NCBI GenBank assembly: GCA_965247175.1
Contig: OZ252006.1
Location: 3,782,001 to 3,846,000 of the forward strand
Reading direction: 5' to 3'
Source: JANQMX01 sp965247175
GTDB lineage: Bacteria; Pseudomonadota; Alphaproteobacteria; Kiloniellales; DSM-21159
DNA: 64,000 nucleotides
The notes beneath the pieces were generated by a model. The model had not been told where the DNA came from and did not search any database. It was given only the letters and a program-made list of their open reading frames with translations. Positions 41,028-49,766 of this stretch are shown in pieces; the first letter of the stretch is position 1; each line of letters starts with the position of its first letter. A program made the position numbers and the translations under genes.

Positions 41028-42245
41028 ATGGCTGCCATCGACCAACGCCTTCCGGTCACCGTGCTCTCCGGCTTTCTCGGCGCCGGCAAGACGACACTGT
41101 TGAACCGCGTGCTGAACAACCGCGAGGGCCGGCGCGTTGCCGTCATCGTCAACGACATGTCTGAGGTGAACATCGATGCCGACCTGGTGCGCGCGGACAC
41201 TGAGCTCAGCCGCACCGACGAGACGCTGGTCGAGATGTCGAACGGCTGCATCTGTTGCACGCTGCGCGACGACCTGCTCGCCGAGGTGCGGCGCCTGGCC
41301 GGAGAGGGGCGGTTCGATTACCTGCTGATCGAGTCGACCGGCATCTCCGAACCCTTGCCCGTCGCGGCCACTTTCGACTTTCGCGACGAGGACGGCGAAA
41401 GCCTGTCCGATGTCGCGCAGATCGACACGATGGTCACCGTCGTCGATGCCGTGAACCTGCTGCGTGACTACTCCAGCCACGATTTCCTGCGCGACAGGGG
41501 CGAGACGCTGGGCGAGGAAGACGACCGCACGCTGGTGCATCTTCTCACCGACCAGATCGAGTTCGCGGATGTGGTGATCCTCAACAAGGTCGCCGATGCG
41601 GAGCCGAGTCAGGTGGACGCGGCACGCAAGATCATTCGCAGCCTCAACGCCGACGCGCGGATTATCGAGACCAGCTATTCCGATGTGCCAGCGGATGCCA
41701 TCCTCAATACCGGGCTCTTCGATTTCCAGAAGGCGCACGAGCACCCGATGTGGGCCAAGGAGCTCTACGGCTTCGCCGACCATGTGCCGGAGACCGAAGA
41801 GTACGGCGTGACCAGCTTCGTCTACCGGGCGCGCAGGCCCTTCGTGCCGGAGAAGATCAAGGCCGTCCTGAACGCCGAGATGCCCGGCGTCATCCGTGCC
41901 AAGGGGCACTTCTGGATGGCGACGCGGCCCGACTGGGTGGTCGAGTTCTCGCTCGCAGGTGCGCTTTCCTCCATCAAGCCGCTCGGCACCTGGTGGGCGT
42001 CCGTGCCGAAGGAGCGCTGGCCGGACCATCCCACCGCGCGCGCCTATATGGACGCACACTGGCAGGAGCCCTGGGGCGACCGGCGCCAGGAGCTCGTCTT
42101 CATCGGCAGCGGCATCGACTGGCCCCGGCTGAAGGCGCGGCTCGATGCGGCCCTGCTACCTGCCGAGGCCGCCGGCGGTCCCGATGCCTTGCCCGATCTC
42201 CCCGACCCCTTCCCGCTGTGGCGGCGTGTCGAGGCTGCGGAATGA
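41028..42245 (+). CDS. CobW/COG0523 family GTPase, putative zinc chaperone
   Basis: This 405-residue GTPase has a P-loop 'SGFLGAGKTTLLNRVL' near residue 17, the conserved metal-binding CxCC motif 'GCICCTLRDDLL' near 75, Walker B 'YLLIESTGISEP' and the specificity motif 'VILNKVADAE'. The C-terminal CobW_C domain contains 'RAKGHFWMATRPDWVVEFSLAG'. Proteins of this family behind Zur operators deliver zinc to target proteins under starvation (ZigA/ZagA/YeiR type). ATG at 41028 follows GGAGGA and was chosen over the ATG at 41007. It overlaps the DUF1826 start by four bases, so the two are co-translated. Confidence 0.93.
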   Translation: MAAIDQRLPVTVLSGFLGAGKTTLLNRVLNNREGRRVAVIVNDMSEVNIDADLVRADTELSRTDETLVEMSNGCICCTLRDDLLAEVRRLAGEGRFDYLLIESTGISEPLPVAATFDFRDEDGESLSDVAQIDTMVTVVDAVNLLRDYSSHDFLRDRGETLGEEDDRTLVHLLTDQIEFADVVILNKVADAEPSQVDAARKIIRSLNADARIIETSYSDVPADAILNTGLFDFQKAHEHPMWAKELYGFADHVPETEEYGVTSFVYRARRPFVPEKIKAVLNAEMPGVIRAKGHFWMATRPDWVVEFSLAGALSSIKPLGTWWASVPKERWPDHPTARAYMDAHWQEPWGDRRQELVFIGSGIDWPRLKARLDAALLPAEAAGGPDALPDLPDPFPLWRRVEAAE

Positions 42246-42886
42246 TGCTTGCTCGAGAGATCGTGCAGGAGGCCCCCGTGGCTGTCCGCGTGGCGGACAC
42301 ACCCGAGGGTCTGTCAGCGATCCAAAACCCCGACTGCGCCGCCGCGATCTGGCACCGCCGACCCATGCCGGGCTGTCAGTCCTGGATCGACGCATTGGCG
42401 CCGGAGCAGCTGCCGAAAGCGCGCGTGGTCCTCGAGCCTGGGACGGTGCGTGAAGCGGTCAGCCGGATCTGCGATGCATCCGGAACGCCGGATTGCCGGG
42501 AACGGGAACGGCTGATCGACGACACCGCAGCGCTTGCCGACATCTTCATGGGGCTGACGCCTGCACCCTATCTCCGGCTGCGCTTCGACGTCGTTACGAC
42601 GAATGCCTGCCGGAAGTTCCACATCGACGCCGTCACCGCCCGTCTCATCTGCACCTACCGTGGAACGGGCACGCAGTACGGCATCTCGATCAACGGAGCC
42701 GAGCCTCGACGTGTCTTCACCGTGCCCACCGGCGCCCCGATCTTGCTGCGCGGCACGCTCTGGCCAGAGCGACCGAAGGCCGGCCTGCGGCACCGCTCGC
42801 CGCCGATCGAGGGCACGGGCGAAACGCGGCTCGTGCTTGTCCTCGATCCGATCAGCGATATGGATGACGAGTGCGAATTCGCATGA
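42242..42886 (+). CDS. DUF1826 domain protein
   Basis: This 214-residue protein matches DUF1826, a family repeatedly found next to CobW genes in proteobacterial Zur regulons. It has a variable start and a core 'YLRLRFDVVTTNACRKFHIDAVTARLICTYRGTGTQYG' (in part). Cys/His residues in 'NACRKFHID' and the Asp-rich end 'DPISDMDDECEFA' are potential metal ligands. The ATGA overlap with the CobW gene shows co-translation. Function unknown; role in zinc-limited growth is inferred from context and from the operator. Confidence 0.85.
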   Translation: MMLAREIVQEAPVAVRVADTPEGLSAIQNPDCAAAIWHRRPMPGCQSWIDALAPEQLPKARVVLEPGTVREAVSRICDASGTPDCRERERLIDDTAALADIFMGLTPAPYLRLRFDVVTTNACRKFHIDAVTARLICTYRGTGTQYGISINGAEPRRVFTVPTGAPILLRGTLWPERPKAGLRHRSPPIEGTGETRLVLVLDPISDMDDECEFA

Positions 42887-42936
42887 CTCGCGCTCTGCAG
42901 GGTGCCACCTGAATGCGCTACGCCGTCATGGCGGGC

Positions 42937-42953
42937 AGGCGCCTTACGCCTTT
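42937..42953 (+). terminator. Possible weak terminator after DUF1826 gene
   Basis: The stem AGGCG-CCTTA-CGCCT followed by TTT lies 51 bases after the DUF1826 stop. The stem is short (5 bp) with a five-base loop and the T tract is short, so it could at best be a weak terminator separating the zinc operon from the GMC gene. Confidence 0.3.
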
Positions 42954-43018
42954 CATGAACTCTTGGTAAGAGGCTTGCCGCAGCACAAGGGGGCGGTGAG
43001 GAAGCGGGACTCCGTCAC

Positions 43019-44635
43019 GTGGATACAGTCGACATCATCATCGTCGGTGGCGGTTCCGCCGGATGCGTGCTGGCAAATCGCCTGAGCGAGGACGGCCGGC
43101 GGTCGGTGATGCTGCTTGAAGCCGGCGGGCGGGACTGGAGCCCGATGATCCATATGCCGATCGGCTATGGCCATTCCTTCTTCAATCCCCGCATCAACTG
43201 GAAGTACGAGAGCGAACGCGATCCCGGTATCGCCGATCGTCAATCCTATTGGCCGCGAGGAAAGGTGCTCGGCGGCTCAAGTGCGATCAATGCCATGGTT
43301 TGGGCGCGCGGCCTGCCCAACGACTTTGAAGACTGGGTTGCGGCCGGTGCCGAGGGCTGGGGCTGGGACACCGTCCAGCGATACTACAAGAAGCTCGAAA
43401 GCTGGTCGCGCGGCGGAGACGCGGTTCGCGGCGGCGACGGCCCCCTAGCCGTTCAGGACATTGCCGATCAGGTCCATCCGCTCTGCAACGCCTACCTTGA
43501 GGCCGCGGGTCAACTGGGACTGCCGACGACCGATGACTACAACGGCGTCGAGACCGAGGGCGCGGCGGTCTATCAGCTGAGCACGCAAAACGGCGTCCGG
43601 GCATCGACCGCCAGATGCTACCTGAAGCCGGCCCGGGGGCGGAAGAATCTGACCGTCGTCACCCGCGCCCACGTGACGGGTATCGACATTGAAGATGGCC
43701 GGGCGACGGGGGTGCGCTATGTCGCCAACGGCCAAGCACGCAGCGCGTGCGCCCGCGCAAGCGTCATCCTGTCGGCCGGGGCCATCAACTCGCCGCAGCT
43801 TCTGCAACTCTCCGGTATCGGCCCGGGGGCCGTCTTGTCCGACAAGGGCATAGGCGTGAAACACGAGATGCCGGCGGTCGGCCGGCATCTGCAAGACCAC
43901 CTCGGCGTCGATTTCCATTTTCGGTCCCGCGTCCCGACCCTCAATGAGATGCTGCGCCCCTGGCATATGCGGGTTTGGCTCGGGTTTCGCTATGTGATGA
44001 CCCGTAAGGGGCCCTTGTCGCTCAGCGTCAATCAAGCGGGCGGTTTCCTGAAGACCCGGCCGGACCTCGCTGCGCCCAACGTGCAGATCTACTTCAATCC
44101 GGTCAGCTACACCCGCAGGCCCAAGAACAAACGGCCCCTGATGAGTCCCGATCCCTATCCCGGACTCATGATCGGCTACAGCCCCTGTCGCCCGACCAGT
44201 CGGGGTGAGATCACCATCCGATCGAACGATCCCTTCGAGCAACCGGTGATCAGACCGAACTACCTCTCAACCAACGAGGATGTGGTGGACCATCTCGAGG
44301 CATCCCGCTTCATCCGTCGCCTCAGCGAGGCGCCGGCCATCGCCGCGATCATCGAAAGCGAAGTATCGCCCGGTGCCGACACTCGGAGCGACGAGGGATA
44401 CCTGGAGCACATCCGCAGCCGATCCTGGACGGTGTTTCATCCCTGCTCCACCTGCCGGATCGGCCACGACCAAAAGGACTCGGTGGTCGACCCGCGCCTT
44501 CGGGTCCACGGCGTCGACGGTCTGCGGGTGGTTGACGCATCGGTCTTTCCAAACGTCACGTCGGGCAACATCAACGCGCCCGTGATCATGGTCGCCGAGC
44601 GCGCTTCAGACCTCATTCTGGAGGACTTGCGATGA
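43019..44635 (+). CDS. GMC family FAD oxidoreductase (choline dehydrogenase-like)
   Basis: This 538-residue flavoenzyme has an N-terminal ADP-binding motif 'IIIVGGGSAGCVLANRLSED', the GMC signature 1 region 'WPRGKVLGGSSAINAMVWARG' near residue 80, 'LSAGAINSPQLLQLSGIGPG' (signature 2) and C-terminal 'FHPCSTCRIG' with catalytic His, then 'NVTSGNINAPVIMVAERASDLI' with the second catalytic residue Asn. The family oxidises alcohols such as choline, glucose or long-chain alcohols; choline dehydrogenase-like sequence suggests small primary alcohols. Start is GTG at 43019; no Shine-Dalgarno is strong. 132 bases separate it from the zinc operon. No betB is adjacent. Confidence 0.92.
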   Translation: MDTVDIIIVGGGSAGCVLANRLSEDGRRSVMLLEAGGRDWSPMIHMPIGYGHSFFNPRINWKYESERDPGIADRQSYWPRGKVLGGSSAINAMVWARGLPNDFEDWVAAGAEGWGWDTVQRYYKKLESWSRGGDAVRGGDGPLAVQDIADQVHPLCNAYLEAAGQLGLPTTDDYNGVETEGAAVYQLSTQNGVRASTARCYLKPARGRKNLTVVTRAHVTGIDIEDGRATGVRYVANGQARSACARASVILSAGAINSPQLLQLSGIGPGAVLSDKGIGVKHEMPAVGRHLQDHLGVDFHFRSRVPTLNEMLRPWHMRVWLGFRYVMTRKGPLSLSVNQAGGFLKTRPDLAAPNVQIYFNPVSYTRRPKNKRPLMSPDPYPGLMIGYSPCRPTSRGEITIRSNDPFEQPVIRPNYLSTNEDVVDHLEASRFIRRLSEAPAIAAIIESEVSPGADTRSDEGYLEHIRSRSWTVFHPCSTCRIGHDQKDSVVDPRLRVHGVDGLRVVDASVFPNVTSGNINAPVIMVAERASDLILEDLR

Positions 44636-44672
44636 CCTGGACCAGGTCGATCGAGGCCTTCTCGTCTGCTGC

Positions 44673-45515
44673 TTAGTCGCGCAGCAGGTCGTTGATCGAG
44701 GTCTTGGCCCGGGTCCTTTCGTCAACCCGCTTGATGATCACCGCGCAATAGAGGCTGGGGCCCGGCGTGCCGTCGGGCAGCGGCTTGCCGGGCAGGCTGC
44801 CGGGCACCACCACCGAATAGGCCGGCACCTCGCCGATGAAGACTTCGCCGGTGTTGCGGTCGACGATCTTGGTCGAGGCGCCGATGAAGACGCCCATGGA
44901 GAGCACCGCGCCCTCGCGCACCACGACGCCCTCGACCACCTCGGAGCGGGCGCCGATGAAGCAGTCGTCCTCGATGATCACCGGGCCGGCCTGCAGCGGC
45001 TCCAGCACGCCGCCGATGCCGGCGCCGCCGGAGAGGTGCACGTTCTTGCCGATCTGGGCGCAGGAGCCGACGGTGGCCCAGGTGTCGACCATGGTGCCCT
45101 TGTCGACGTAGGCGCCGAGGTTGACGAAGCTCGGCATCAGGATGACGCCCGGGGCGATATAGGCGCTGCGCCGCACGATGCAGTTGGGGACCGCGCGGAA
45201 GCCGGCGTCGCGAAAGCGGTTCTCGCCCCAGCCTTCGAACTTGGAGGGCACCTTGTCCCACCAGGGAGCACCCCCCGGGCCGCCGGGGATGGCATGCATG
45301 TCGTTGAGCCGGAAGGACAGCAGCACCGCCTTCTTGAGCCACTGATTGACCTTCCAGGTCCCGTCGGCCTCGCGCTCCGCCACCCGGGCTTCGCCGTCGT
45401 CGAGGGCGTTGAGCGCGGCCTCGACGGCTTCCCGGATCGGGCCGCCGGTCGCCGTGTTGACGAGGTCCCGGGCCTCCCAGGCCTCTTCGATGACGTGCTC
45501 CAGCTCGCTGCTCAT
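44673..45515 (-). CDS. dapD: 2,3,4,5-tetrahydropyridine-2,6-dicarboxylate N-succinyltransferase
   Basis: This enzyme of lysine and meso-diaminopimelate synthesis adds succinyl-CoA to tetrahydrodipicolinate. The 280-residue protein has an N-terminal helical domain (residues 1-100, with 'KVNQWLKKAVLLSFRLND') and a left-handed beta-helix of hexapeptide repeats (105-250; 'VILMPSFVNLGAYVDKGTMVDTWATVGSCAQIG' in part) ending in 'YSVVVPGSLPGKPLPDG'. It is the only dap gene here. The start MSSELEHV at 45515 was preferred over two upstream possibilities. Standard housekeeping gene, convergent with the GMC oxidoreductase. Confidence 0.97.
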   Translation of the reverse strand: MSSELEHVIEEAWEARDLVNTATGGPIREAVEAALNALDDGEARVAEREADGTWKVNQWLKKAVLLSFRLNDMHAIPGGPGGAPWWDKVPSKFEGWGENRFRDAGFRAVPNCIVRRSAYIAPGVILMPSFVNLGAYVDKGTMVDTWATVGSCAQIGKNVHLSGGAGIGGVLEPLQAGPVIIEDDCFIGARSEVVEGVVVREGAVLSMGVFIGASTKIVDRNTGEVFIGEVPAYSVVVPGSLPGKPLPDGTPGPSLYCAVIIKRVDERTRAKTSINDLLRD

Positions 45516-45651
45516 GACTGTCCCTTCGTCCGCCGGCTTGTGGTTGGTTTTCGAGCGCTGTGCGGCGGCGACCATGGTTAACGGGGCATGAACCGTCAAG
45601 CCTGCAGGCCGCCATAGCTTAAGGCGGGATTAAACGCACGGCATTACAGTC

Positions 45652-45681
45652 GCAGGCGGTATTGGCGCAGGCGGTATTGGC
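45652..45681. repeat. Perfect 15-bp tandem duplication
   Basis: The unit GCAGGCGGTATTGGC occurs twice without spacing (45652-45666 and 45667-45681), 18 bases upstream of the DUF2336 start. It is probably a recent replication-slippage duplication in the leader of that gene, which may change promoter spacing. Confidence 0.85.
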
Positions 45682-45699
45682 GAGGACCGCACGATCGCG

Positions 45700-46989
45700 A
45701 TGGCGAAATCGGCTGGAGAGGCAAAGCGCACCTCGGTGTCCGCCGAGGTCAAGCGGGTTTTGGAGACGGGCGACGAGGCCGACCGCGCCGCGCTTGCGGT
45801 GCGTGGCGACGTCCCGCCCGAAGTCCTCTATTTCCTGGCCGGGGACAGCTCCGCCAAGGTGCGCAGCGCGGTTGCCGGCAATCTCGCGACCCCCGCCCAG
45901 GCCGACCTCAATCTCAGCCGCGACCCGGACGAGAGCATTCGTCTTGTCCTGGCGCGAAAGATCGCCGCCTTTCTGGCCCAACCGGACGCTGTGCCGAGCC
46001 CCGATCAGGCCCGCCTGTTCAACGAAACGCTGGGCGCTCTGATCGGCGATCGCGCCGTGGCCGTGCGCCGCATCATCGCGGTGGCGGCGGCGGCGCATCC
46101 GGGCCTGCCGTCCGATCTGGTCTACCGTCTCGCGGAGGATGAGGACGACGCGGTGGCCATCCCCGTGCTGCAGGACTCGCCGGACCTCACAGAGGCGCAG
46201 TTGGCGGAGTTGGTCGCGCGCTACGCCGAAGCCCAGCAGAGGGCCGACGACGTGCGCGAGGGCGAAGCCCGAATGATGGCAGTCGCCGGCCGCAAGGTCG
46301 TCAGCATGGATCTCGTCGCCCGGCTGGTCGAGAGCGACGACGACAAGGTGATCGAAACGGTCATCGAGAACGACGGCGCGGAGATCTCCGAAGACACCTT
46401 GGAGGACCTGGCGGAAAGGGCCGAGACGAAGCCGACTTGGCACGCGCCTCTGGTGTCCCGGCCGCGCCTGAGTTCCAAGGCGGTTCTGAGCCTGGTGCGC
46501 TACGTCGCGGAGGGCTTGCTGCGCGCCCTGCGCGGCCGCGAGGATCTCGATGCCCACACCCTGTCGGTCGTGGAGCAGGAGATGAAGACTCGGCTGAGCC
46601 GCTCTATCACCGGCTCGCGCGCAGCGGAGGATGACGACGAGAAGGCCATGACCCGTGCGGCCGAGCTCCTGGCCAAGGGACGCCTGGACAGCGAAGAGCT
46701 GAGCGAAGCCTTGATGAACGGTGACGAGACGCTGGTTGCCGCCGGGCTCGCGATCCTCTCCGACTACAACATGGCCTTCGTCCGGCACGTGCGGGCCACG
46801 AAGTCCGCCAAGGGCGTCGTCTCGCTGGCCTGGAAGGCCGGCATGACGCCGCGCTTCGCCGGGCAGCTGCAGGCCACCTGGGCTCATATCCCGCGGGCGC
46901 AGATCCTACCCACCACCGACGGCACCTTCCCCCTCAGCAAGGACGCCATGGAGTGGCACCTCGAATTCCTGGAAGACATGCGAGAGTAG
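45700..46989 (+). CDS. DUF2336 domain protein (paralog 2)
   Basis: This 429-residue alpha-helical protein of the DUF2336 family has HEAT-like helical repeats. Family segments are 'DVPPEVLYFLAGDSSAKVRSAVAGNLATPAQADLNLSRDPDESIRLVLARKIAAFL' (in part), 'DEDDAVAIPVLQDSPDLTEAQLAELVARY' and 'GRKVVSMDLVARLVESDDDKVIETVIENDGAEIS' (in parts). The C-terminal 150 residues differ from the 8.0-kb paralog and end in 'MEWHLEFLEDMRE'. It is a single-gene transcript between dapD (divergent) and the qmcA-like gene (convergent). Function unknown; alphaproteobacterial DUF2336 proteins have been linked to signalling. Confidence 0.85.
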   Translation: MAKSAGEAKRTSVSAEVKRVLETGDEADRAALAVRGDVPPEVLYFLAGDSSAKVRSAVAGNLATPAQADLNLSRDPDESIRLVLARKIAAFLAQPDAVPSPDQARLFNETLGALIGDRAVAVRRIIAVAAAAHPGLPSDLVYRLAEDEDDAVAIPVLQDSPDLTEAQLAELVARYAEAQQRADDVREGEARMMAVAGRKVVSMDLVARLVESDDDKVIETVIENDGAEISEDTLEDLAERAETKPTWHAPLVSRPRLSSKAVLSLVRYVAEGLLRALRGREDLDAHTLSVVEQEMKTRLSRSITGSRAAEDDDEKAMTRAAELLAKGRLDSEELSEALMNGDETLVAAGLAILSDYNMAFVRHVRATKSAKGVVSLAWKAGMTPRFAGQLQATWAHIPRAQILPTTDGTFPLSKDAMEWHLEFLEDMRE

Positions 46990-47093
46990 GGGGTGGCGCC
47001 TCGCCGTCGACGGCGCGCCACGACCGAATGTCGACCCGGCCCTTAGGTGAGCCGGCGTGACTGGTAAAGGTGCTGCACCGCCTCACGACAAGC

Positions 47094-47199
47094 TGTCATG
47101 GTCGGACTTGATCCGACCATCCATTCATCGGCCTGCGCCTCTCGTTCGACGGTTCGCGCCCAGCCCAACCATGGACCCCGGATCAAGTCCGGGGTGACA
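47094..47199. repeat. Pair of inverted alphaproteobacterial 'CGGACTTGATCCG' palindromic repeats
   Basis: Two related palindromes lie between the convergent DUF2336 and qmcA genes. The first (47094-47122) has stem TGGTCGGA/TCCGACCA; the second (47172-47199, on the opposite strand) has CCCCGGA/TCCGGGG. Both share TGTCA at one end, TCCA at the other and the CGGACTTGATCCG core. The stem bases differ between copies but stay paired. The motif is widespread in alphaproteobacterial intergenic regions as a REP-like element. Confidence 0.75.
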
Positions 47200-47249
47200 G
47201 TCGGGGGTGCGGCGCCTGCCGCGAGCCGGGATGACGTTGGGGGGGAGGA

Positions 47250-48230
47250 CTAAGCCCCCGTGTCGGGCACGGAGCTGCGGCGCTGGCCACGGCGCTCTTC
47301 CTGATCGCCGAGGGCTTCCTTGGCGAGCTCGGCGATGCCGCCGACCGCGCCGATCACGTTGGCCGCGTCGAGCGGCATGAAGAGGATTTTCTGGTTGGGC
47401 GAGTTGGCGAACTGGCCCAGCGCATCGACGTACCGCTGGCCGAGGAAGTAGTTGACCGCCTGCACGTCGCCGCGGGCGATGGCCTGAGAGACCATGGCCG
47501 TCGCCTTGGCTTCGGCCTCCGCCTCGCGCTCCCGCGCCTCGGCGTCTCGGAAAGCTGCCTCGCGCCGGCCCTCGGCCTCAAGAATGGCGGCCTGCTTCTC
47601 ACCCTCGGCGCGCAGGATCGCGGACTCCCGATCGCCCGAGGCATCCAGCACCTGGGCGCGCTTGTCGCGTTCCGCCTTCATTTGCCGGGCCATGGCGTCG
47701 ACCAGGTCCTTCGGCGGGGTGATGTCCTTGATCTCGATGCGGGTCACCTTGACGCCCCAGGGGGCGGTGGCCTCGTCGACGATGGTCAAGAGCCGCGTGT
47801 TGATGGCGTCGCGCTCGCTGAGCAGCATGTCCAGGTCCATCGAGCCCATGACGGTACGAATGTTGGTGGTGGTCAGATTGAGGATGGCGCGCTCCAGGTC
47901 GCGCACCTCATAGGCGGCGCGCGCCGCTTCTATGACTTGAAAGAAGACCACGCCGTCGACCTGCACCAGGGCGTTGTCCTTGGTGATGACCTCCTGGGAG
48001 GGGACGTCGAGCACCGTCTCCATCATGTTCATCTCGGCGCCGATGCGGTCGACGAAGGGAATGATGAGATGCAGGCCCGGCGTCAGGCTGCGGGTGTAGC
48101 GGCCAAAGCGCTCGACGGTGTAGTTCATGCCCTGGGGAATCGAGCGCACGCCCATGAAGACGAGCACCAGCGCGAGAAGCACGAAGGCGATCACGAAGAT
48201 CGAGAATCCGGTCAACTCGAAGCCTATCAT
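47250..48230 (-). CDS. qmcA: SPFH/stomatin-like protein (QmcA-type)
   Basis: This 326-residue membrane-associated protein has an N-terminal transmembrane helix (residues 5-30), a PHB/SPFH domain (about 30-200; 'GMNYTVERFGRYTRSLTPGLHLIIPFVDRIG', 'EVITKDNALVQVDGVVFFQV' in parts) and a C-terminal coiled coil rich in Glu/Ala/Arg (200-260; 'AEAREREAEAEAKATAMV'). It matches QmcA/YbbK. The family forms large membrane rings and usually lies beside an NfeD-type protein; none is adjacent here, though the gene lies next to a TolA-like gene on the same strand. The extreme C-terminus is polar and Arg-rich. Confidence 0.9.
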   Translation of the reverse strand: MIGFELTGFSIFVIAFVLLALVLVFMGVRSIPQGMNYTVERFGRYTRSLTPGLHLIIPFVDRIGAEMNMMETVLDVPSQEVITKDNALVQVDGVVFFQVIEAARAAYEVRDLERAILNLTTTNIRTVMGSMDLDMLLSERDAINTRLLTIVDEATAPWGVKVTRIEIKDITPPKDLVDAMARQMKAERDKRAQVLDASGDRESAILRAEGEKQAAILEAEGRREAAFRDAEAREREAEAEAKATAMVSQAIARGDVQAVNYFLGQRYVDALGQFANSPNQKILFMPLDAANVIGAVGGIAELAKEALGDQEERRGQRRSSVPDTGA

Positions 48231-48358
48231 CTCGCTGAAATCCTTGCCGTTAGCCGTCGCCCGAGGGATACCCGGACGTTAACCATGGGGGCGTTAATAG
48301 AGCATGATCGCCGCGCTGAGAAGCGCTGCCTAGGCGGGCTGGTTTTAGGACGCCAGGC

Positions 48359-49717
48359 TTAGCGGCCGGCGATGCCTTGGCCGCGGGCCAGGAAGCGCAG
48401 CACGAAGCTGTTCCAGATGGCATAGCGGTCGTCCGGCAGCGCGTAAGGGCTGCAGCGCTGAAAGGCGCTGCGGGCATTGCGTGCAAAATCGGCGAAGCCC
48501 GGGTTGTCCACCATGCGCGCGACGTCGAGGATATGGGCGTGAGCGACCGCGCCCGAGCGGCTCAGCTTGACTTCCATCTCGACGACGAAATCGGGATTGC
48601 TCTGCCCGGGACGGCCGAGGCGCCAGCATTCCCTGATCTGCTGGCGCAGCAGGCGAACGACCTCCCACAACGCCGGGTTGGCCTCTGCCTGGGCGGCCTC
48701 GTTGCCGACCATCGCCAGGTTGTCCAGCAGCTGATTGCCGGAAACCCGGCCCTGCCAGCGGGGCTGGTACTGCCGGGTGGGGTCGCTGGGCAGCGCCGCG
48801 CTCTGCTGTGGCTGGGCCGGTTCGGCCGGTGCCGGCCTGGGCGCTGCAATGATCTCTTCTTCGATGACCACCGGCCGCTCGGCGATGCTCTCCGGTCGGC
48901 GCGGCGGCAGGAGGTTCGGGGCGGGGCGGACCGGCTCTGCGAGCAGCAGGGGCTGGTTCGGGTCCTCGGCCGGCGTGGGCTCGGGACTCTCTGCCGCCGG
49001 CAGTTGCTCCACGGTCGGCGGCGCCGTCGTGACCAGTGGCTCGGCGGCGGCCTGATCCAAAGGCTCGAGCGGCTCCGGCGTGGCATCTGCTGTGGCAGTG
49101 GGCTCTTCCGGCAATGCGGGCACTAGGGGCTCGCTCGGTGCCTCTGCCAGGCTTGTCTCGACCGGCTCTGCCTCGGCCAGGTCTGCTTCAGCCACGGCCG
49201 TCTCGGGCGGCGTGGCCTCCTCTGGCTGTGCCAGGACGTCCTCCGGCGGGGATGTCAGCTCGACCGGCTCCGTGGTTTCGGCCAGCGCCGGCTCCTCGGT
49301 CTCGGCGGGTGGCTCTTCCGGCGCCTCGACCACTGTCTCCGTTTCTTCGATGGCTGGGGCTTCCGGCTCCGGCGCTACCTCGCTCTCGGCCAGGACCTCC
49401 GGCTCCGGTTCCGGCGCCGCCTCTTCCTGCGCGGCCTCTTCGGCTAGCTCCTCGGGCAGCTCCTCCGGCAGTACCTCGGGAGGCTGCTCCGCCACATCTT
49501 CAGGCACCGGGTCCTGAAGCTCCGCGCTCTCCAGCGCATCCTCGCTGATCACCTCATCGATCTCGACCTCGATGGCCGTAGCACTGTCGAAGTAGGTGAA
49601 CTCGACGAGCGGCTGCGGGGTTTCCCGCTGATGTTTCGGCTGAATGGCCGGCAGGGTCAGCAGCAGGACCAGCACCGCGGCATGGAGCAAGCCAGAAAGG
49701 GCAAGGCCGCTACGCAT
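48359..49717 (-). CDS. TolA/TonB-like envelope protein with long Pro/Glu-rich linker
   Basis: This 452-residue protein begins with a membrane anchor (residues 1-25, 'GLALSGLLHAAVLVLLLTLPA'). A Pro/Glu/Ala-rich linker of about 290 residues (residues 40-335) follows that would span the periplasm, and then a C-terminal domain (340-452) with 'LWEVVRLLRQQIRECWRLGRPGQSNPDFVVEMEVKLSRSGAV', resembling TolA/TonB C-terminal domains ('IRECW' motif). TolA connects the inner-membrane TolQR motor to outer-membrane Pal. No tolQ, tolR, tolB or pal lies beside it. It lies downstream of the triple-repeat secreted protein by 49 bases on the same strand, so the two may be cotranscribed. The call is by architecture. 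Confidence 0.7.
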   Translation of the reverse strand: MRSGLALSGLLHAAVLVLLLTLPAIQPKHQRETPQPLVEFTYFDSATAIEVEIDEVISEDALESAELQDPVPEDVAEQPPEVLPEELPEELAEEAAQEEAAPEPEPEVLAESEVAPEPEAPAIEETETVVEAPEEPPAETEEPALAETTEPVELTSPPEDVLAQPEEATPPETAVAEADLAEAEPVETSLAEAPSEPLVPALPEEPTATADATPEPLEPLDQAAAEPLVTTAPPTVEQLPAAESPEPTPAEDPNQPLLLAEPVRPAPNLLPPRRPESIAERPVVIEEEIIAAPRPAPAEPAQPQQSAALPSDPTRQYQPRWQGRVSGNQLLDNLAMVGNEAAQAEANPALWEVVRLLRQQIRECWRLGRPGQSNPDFVVEMEVKLSRSGAVAHAHILDVARMVDNPGFADFARNARSAFQRCSPYALPDDRYAIWNSFVLRFLARGQGIAGR

Positions 49718-49766
49718 GATCGCTGCTTTCTCCGTCCTCTGCTTGGTCCCGCCGGGCCTGGGCGCC

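Noticed and set aside
43019..44635. Glycine betaine synthesis operon (betA)
   Set aside because: The GMC protein is choline-dehydrogenase-like, but betB, betI and a betaine transporter are absent, so a specific choline role is not supported.
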